Below, in pieces: positions 59,656 to 64,000 of a DNA stretch of 64,000 nucleotides (positions within the stretch are counted from its first letter, which is position 1; each line of letters opens with the position of its first letter). The DNA is from Saprospiraceae bacterium (lineage in GTDB: Bacteria > Bacteroidota > Bacteroidia > Chitinophagales > Saprospiraceae), in the NCBI GenBank assembly GCA_016715405.1, contig JADKAE010000010.1:65001-129000 (forward strand), written 5' to 3'. Under the pieces are notes generated by a model. It was given only the letters and a program-made list of their open reading frames with translations, was not told where the DNA came from and did no database searches. Made by a program: the position numbers and the translations under genes.

Positions 59656-60802
59656 TGCCATGTAGCCTTATAAGCCAGCGTAGCTCCCAGTAGGAGAGCC
59701 ACAGAGATCAGCAACAAACCGGCCTCCAAACCCAATTGATCGCCCAGGGCGCCTATCACCGGCCGGCCCAGCAATTGGGCAATTATTCCCGCAGTAGACA
59801 CCGCCGCTATGCCAACGCCGGCAGGTACGCCTTGCTGAACGGCAGAATAAGCGTAGATAATAGGCACAATAACCGACAAGCCCAGCCCCACGAGGGCAAA
59901 CCCTATTAGCGTAAGCCAGAGCACACCGGAAAGGGCTACTGTGATCAACCCTGCAATAGCTATTCCCGAACCTACCAGCATAAGGCGCTTAACCCCAGCC
60001 ACTGCCGCAGTCGATTGGAATTAAACCGGCCCAAAGCCATACAGGCTGCAAAACCCGCAAAACCAAACCCTGCCAGAGATGGCCTCACCCCCATTTCTGT
60101 TTTTAGATAAACACTGCTCCAGTCGGCCATTGCTCCCTCACCCAATACATAACAGCCACTCATAGCCGACAGCAATACCAGCCCCCGGGAAGGCATAGCA
60201 AAAACACGCCTGCCCGGTATGTACTGGCTGGGAAGCCCCGTAATGGATGGTTTTATCAGGAAAGTCAGCAGGCCCATGGAAATGGCTAATAGTACAAGGT
60301 GAGCCACTAAGGAGATCCCCAAGGCCGTCAATGCAGCCGCTAAAAGCGCCCCCAGCACCAATCCCATACTGTACATGGCGTGTGCAAAAGGAATTACCCG
60401 AATATGATAGGTGTTTTCGGCTACGGCGGCGGCGGCGTTCATCGATACATTCATAGCCCCATTTCCAATGCCTAAAGCAAATAAGGCCAGCGTAAGCGAT
60501 AACTGATTCCATGCAAAAGAAGGAAGCGTAATCGCTATGCAAAAAAACAGCGTACTGATTATGGTAGCCCAGCCCGGCGAAAACCGGCTCAACAAAGCCC
60601 CCGATATTATCGTCATGACAATCGCGCCCACCGACATGCCCAGCAAGGAAAATCCCAATTGGGTTTTGTTGAGCGACAAAGCCAGCTGAGCCTCAGCGAT
60701 GCGCGCTACCCAGCCGCCGTACTGGATGCTCAGTATCAAAAAAACACACCCGATAGCAAGCCTGGGCGAAATAGTTGGAAAACGCCATGCGCTGCGAATC
60801 AT
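59652..60802 (-). CDS. MFS transporter (one frameshift)
   Basis: About 384 aa from ATG 60802 (MIRSAWRFPTISPRLAIG), which has an AGGTGG ribosome-binding-like stretch just upstream. ATG 60859 would add 19 basic residues and leave only 24 bases to the divergent SDR. Twelve hydrophobic segments, with FALGIGNGAMNVSMNAAAAVAE in the first half, as in the FucP/YbjJ-like group of sugar transporters and related exporters. The frame breaks at the C-run 59993-59996 (four G on the coding strand). A fifth G restores RQWLGVKRLMLVG. Substrate unknown. Confidence 0.83.
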
Positions 60803-60883
60803 AACCACCTTTTTTGATTCGGCTAGGGCTGCAAAGCTAAGCTTTATTTTTTTTGCCATATTTGGCGGTATAAATTTTAAACT

Positions 60884-61654
60884 ATGTTTGAAGCTAATCT
60901 TTTTCAACAAAAAATAGCGCTCGTCACCGGCGGCGCTACCGGCATTGGCTATGCCATCGCCGAACAACTACTGCGCCTCGGTGCGAAGGTGTATATCGCC
61001 TCCCGAAAAGAAGAAAAATTGGTGCAAGCTGTCGTCAAACTCCAGGAAATAGGCCCCTGTGAATACCAGGTATGCGATATCCGGAATACGGAAAGCGTGC
61101 AACACCTGGCCGATACGATCAAAAATCATGACGGCCGGTTGGATATTTTGGTAAATAACGCCGGCGGACAGTTTCCCTCCCTTGCGGAAGATATTACCGA
61201 AAAAGGATGGAACGCCGTGATCAATAACAACCTCAACGGCACCTGGTACGTCACGCAAACGATGGCCAAACAGTTTTTTATTCCCCAACAGGAAGGCGCC
61301 ATCGTAAATATTATTGTCAATATCTTCCGCGGTTTTCCTGGTATCGCTCACAGTGCCGCCGCCCGGGCCGGCGTAGACAACCTCACCAAAACGCTGGCCG
61401 TGGAATGGAGCAAATACCATATTCGCGTAAATGCAGTGGCGCCTGGCATTATTTTGAGCTCAGGGCTCGATAACTATCCGCCCGAAATGATACAGGGCAT
61501 CGAACGAACTATACCGATGAAAAGACTGGGCACGGTAGACGAAGTGGCCTGGCTAACGCTTTTCCTGGCCGGCCCAATGGCTGCTTATATCACTGGCGAA
61601 ACGGTTTATGTGGACGGCGGCCAGCGTTTGTGGGGAAATATGTTTGAATTGTAA
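60884..61654 (+). CDS. SDR family oxidoreductase, 2-enoyl/2,4-dienoyl-CoA-reductase or citronellol-dehydrogenase type
   Basis: 256 aa. Rossmann motif TGGATGIG at residues 16-23, NNAG near residue 92, and a C-terminal ITGETVYVDGGQRLWG. The usual YxxxK active-site Tyr is absent: the segment reads HSAAARAGVDNLTKTL. This is the variant found in trans-2-enoyl-CoA reductases, 2,4-dienoyl-CoA reductases and citronellol dehydrogenases, so a fatty-acyl or terpenoid substrate fits. It is followed after 62 bases by an acyl-CoA ligase and then by an aldehyde dehydrogenase on the same strand, a likely operon. Confidence 0.88.
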   Translation: MFEANLFQQKIALVTGGATGIGYAIAEQLLRLGAKVYIASRKEEKLVQAVVKLQEIGPCEYQVCDIRNTESVQHLADTIKNHDGRLDILVNNAGGQFPSLAEDITEKGWNAVINNNLNGTWYVTQTMAKQFFIPQQEGAIVNIIVNIFRGFPGIAHSAAARAGVDNLTKTLAVEWSKYHIRVNAVAPGIILSSGLDNYPPEMIQGIERTIPMKRLGTVDEVAWLTLFLAGPMAAYITGETVYVDGGQRLWGNMFEL

Positions 61655-61716
61655 TGCCTTTATGGCTATCTTAACATCGCTGAATACCCAGATTCTTATA
61701 TAAAATCACAAGACGC

Positions 61717-63397
61717 ATGCCTTATCCCGATAATACACTTCGCTCTGCTGTTGAGCTTTTTTACCAATGGGAAGCTACAAAACCTCATGCACCGTTTTTG
61801 CGACAACCCTTTGGCGAGGAATGGAAAACAATTTCCTGGGGCGAAGCGGGGCAAATAGCGAGAAAAGTAGCTGCCGCCCTGCGTAAAATGGGTTATCAAC
61901 CCGGCGACCATATCGGGATGGTATCCAAAAATTGCTATCACTGGGTATTAGCCGATCTGGCTATGATGATAGGCGGATACGTGTCGGTGCCTTTTTATCC
62001 AACGCTCAGCGCTTCCCAATTAGAAGAAGTGATCCGCCTCGGCGATATCAAGGCTATTTTTGTGGGAAAACTCGACAACTGGGAATTGATGAAAGAAGGC
62101 GTTCCCGCCGATATTCCAATTATCGCTTTCCCACATTACCCCGGCAACTCAAAAGTAACGGAAGGCCTGCAATGGAATGAATGGATTGCCGATACTGAAC
62201 CCGTCGCCGGAAATCCGGCGCCCGGTATTCACGCCTTGTGGACTATACTGTTTACTTCGGGTACTACCGGTACGCCCAAAGGTGTGATGCTCGATTATTA
62301 TGCCCCCACCGCACTCATGGAAATGGAAAGACAACACAATATTCTCAAACTATTCCAAGGTGACGAGCATCGCTTTTTTTCTTACCTGCCCCTCAATCAC
62401 ATCGCCGAACGTATTATTGTAGAACTGGCCTGTTTGCTTACCGGCGGAACAATCTTTTTTGCCGAATCGCTCGACAGGTTTGCCCAAAACCTGCGCTATA
62501 CCAAGCCCACGCTTTTTATGGCCGTTCCGCGTATCTGGACCAAATTCCAACTCGGAATTCTGGAGCGGTTGCCGCAAAAGAAACTGGATGTTTTTCTAAA
62601 AATTCCGATTCTCTCCGGATTGATAAAAAAGAAAATTATCACAGGCTTAGGCCTCGACAAGGCAAATATCCTGCTCACCGGCGCTGCGCCTACCCCCGAT
62701 GTACTCAAAGAATGGTACAAAAGTATCGGCATAGTCATCCAGGAAGTATACGCCCAGACCGAAAACTGCGGCGGATGTACCCTTATGCCTTTTGCCCACG
62801 TGAAATCGGGTACCGTCGGTGTAGCACTGCCCGATGTGGAAATCCGCATCGATCCCGATAACGGCGAAGTGGTGACCCGCAGTCCCTGGACGATGATGGG
62901 CTATTACAAAGCCGACGACAAAACCAAGGAGGTACTCCGCGACGGATGGCTGTACTCGGGCGATCAGGGCGAACTCGACGCCGAAGGCTACCTCCGCATC
63001 ACCGGCCGCGTAGTCGACACTTTCAAATCGGCAAAAGGCAAATTTATCGTGCCGGCGCCAATAGAATGGGGATTTGCTAAAAATAGTTTTATCGAACAAA
63101 TTTGTATCGTAGGCCTCACCTTACCCCAACCTGTAGCGCTGGTTGTGTTGTCGAAATCGGCAAACAATCGGACCGCAAAAGCGTTTCAAAAGTCTACTCG
63201 ACAATTTAAACGATGTGAATACCGGATTGGCCAATTATGAACGCCTGGGAAAAGTGGTAGTGGTGAAAGAAGATTGGACAGTTGACAACGGCATGCTGAC
63301 ACCCACTATGAAAATTAAACGAAACGTGCTGGCCCAGCATTATGCGCCAATGCTCAATAACTGGTATGCCCAACAGGAAGAAATCGTATGGGAATAG
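61717..63397 (+). CDS. AMP-binding acyl-CoA ligase, long-chain fatty acid type (two frameshifts)
   Basis: About 560 aa when joined. Adenylate-forming motifs: A3 LFTSGTTGTPKGVML, A5 VYAQTENCGGCTL, A7/A8 YSGDQGELDAEGYLRITGR, and a C-terminal Lys in MKIKRNVL. The layout fits long-chain acyl-CoA synthetases (FadD15/ACSL type) with the linker DTFKSAKGKFIVPAPIE. It makes acyl-CoA from a carboxylic acid, ATP and CoA. Breaks near 63150 (one base lost) and in the A-run 63187-63190 (one A lost); together they restore LSEIGKQSDRKSVSKSLLDNL. It lies between the SDR and an aldehyde dehydrogenase. Confidence 0.88.
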
Positions 63398-63427
63398 CTA
63401 AAATTTACCAACCCAAATAGTAACGTC

Positions 63428-64000
63428 ATGACCGCAACCTCCACTTTCGATACGACTTCACATATAAAGCGCATTTTTGCTTTGCAACAAGCCAACCTTC
63501 AAAAACTAAAGGACACTACAGCCGCCGAACGCAAAGCCAAACTAAAAAAACTGGAGCGCTACCTACTCGACGAGAAAAACTTCAGGGCCTTGGCTGATGC
63601 TATGCATGCCGATTTTCGCAAACCTGAAGCAGAAGTGTTTCTCACCGAAGTTGGGGTGGTGCAAAGCCAGATTCGCTATATATGCAGGAAACTGCACCAC
63701 TGGATTCGCCCCAAAAGCGTACCTACAATTACTCCGTTGGCGGGTACAACTTCGCATATTTTATGCGAGCCAAAAGGTTTGGCACTTATAATTTCCCCCT
63801 GGAATTACCCGGTAAACCTGGCTTTCGGCCCGCTGGCCTATGCCATTGCCGCCGGCAACGCCGTCATTATCAAACCTTCTGAGTTGGCGCCCCATACTTC
63901 TGCTTTTATAAAAAAAACGATCGATACACTGTTCGATGAAAGCGAAGTTGCGGTAATAGAAGGCGAGGTATCGACCGCACAGGTTTTACTCGATATGCCG
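63428..64000 (+). CDS. Aldehyde dehydrogenase, N-terminal part (cut by the window edge)
   Basis: Starts at ATG 63428, 30 bases after the ligase stop, and runs 191 codons to the right edge without a stop. ALDH-family features: a helical N-terminus, the PTITPLAGTTSHILCEPKGL segment, and the NAD-site motif LIISPWNYPVNLAFGPLAYA followed by AAGNAVIIKPSELAPHTS. The short N-terminus before SPWNYP (about 115 residues) fits the class 3 (fatty/aromatic aldehyde) group. The catalytic Cys and Glu lie outside the window. It would oxidise an aldehyde to the acid that the upstream ligase could activate. Confidence 0.9.
   Translation, partial: MTATSTFDTTSHIKRIFALQQANLQKLKDTTAAERKAKLKKLERYLLDEKNFRALADAMHADFRKPEAEVFLTEVGVVQSQIRYICRKLHHWIRPKSVPTITPLAGTTSHILCEPKGLALIISPWNYPVNLAFGPLAYAIAAGNAVIIKPSELAPHTSAFIKKTIDTLFDESEVAVIEGEVSTAQVLLDMP

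Noticed and set aside
2000..63200. Programmed ribosomal frameshifting to explain the broken genes
   Set aside because: Too many unrelated genes are affected, both directions occur, and no slippery site plus pseudoknot pattern recurs. Homopolymer error explains it more simply.

Overview
The window looks like chromosomal DNA of a member of the Bacteroidota, most likely the Saprospiria/Chitinophagia side of the phylum. The evidence is: secreted proteins with type IX secretion (T9SS) C-terminal sorting domains, two PorE-like TPR/PD40/OmpA proteins, DUF5723 and OmpA/TSP3 outer-membrane proteins, a fused E1 alpha-beta dehydrogenase, an uppS-bamA pair, and several TAnnTTTG-type -7 promoter elements. 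This assignment is inferred from gene content, not from an rRNA search.

Layout. 1-1636: end of an rRNA operon (3' part of 23S, 5S, terminator). 1.7-16.3 kb: DinB-like protein, 2-oxoacid dehydrogenase E1, MATE exporter, HAD phosphatase, CAT-like acetyltransferase, DNA polymerase I, GT39 glycosyltransferase, LD-carboxypeptidase, DUF1232 protein, aminopeptidase P and an OmpA/TSP3 protein. 16.4-34.5 kb: cell-envelope and secretion genes (GNAT, LVIVD-repeat protein, DUF5723 protein, DgkA, PorE-like protein), a DUF47/Pit phosphate pair, an unusual protease-like protein, a beta-barrel protein, and two very large T9SS cargo proteins (a sortilin-like propeller protein and a reprolysin-like metalloprotease). 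34.6-49.8 kb: an iodotyrosine-deiodinase-like nitroreductase, a Ca2+-type P-ATPase, a relic of a family-2 glycoside hydrolase, bamA and uppS, an OPT transporter, a second LVIVD-repeat protein, an epimerase, a DUF2851 protein and an AT-rich CPA2 antiporter gene. 49.9-64 kb: tRNA-Leu(GAG), an ATPase / P-loop kinase / APH operon, dehydrogenase E2, a second PorE-like protein, and a likely catabolic cluster (FMO, MFS, SDR, acyl-CoA ligase, aldehyde dehydrogenase) that runs off the right edge.

Two features cut across the window. First, about 20 single-base indels, mostly in homopolymers, break some 13 genes including polA and E1. I read this as residual long-read sequencing error, and I give such genes as one reconstructed entry each. 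Second, gaps between genes are repeatedly filled by two kinds of structured repeat: (i) arrays of 7-bp (once 8, once 10) direct repeats, usually with a complementary array on the other arm, starting at or inside a stop codon, with a unit that differs from site to site; and (ii) near-perfect palindromes of the type GTAGAGGCGCAA...TTGCGCCTCTAC. One palindrome sits in frame inside a coding region and two others contain a gene's stop codon. These repeats and the protease-like/zinc-ribbon/YbjN protein are the best candidates for something undescribed. No CRISPR array, insertion sequence, prophage or toxin system was seen.
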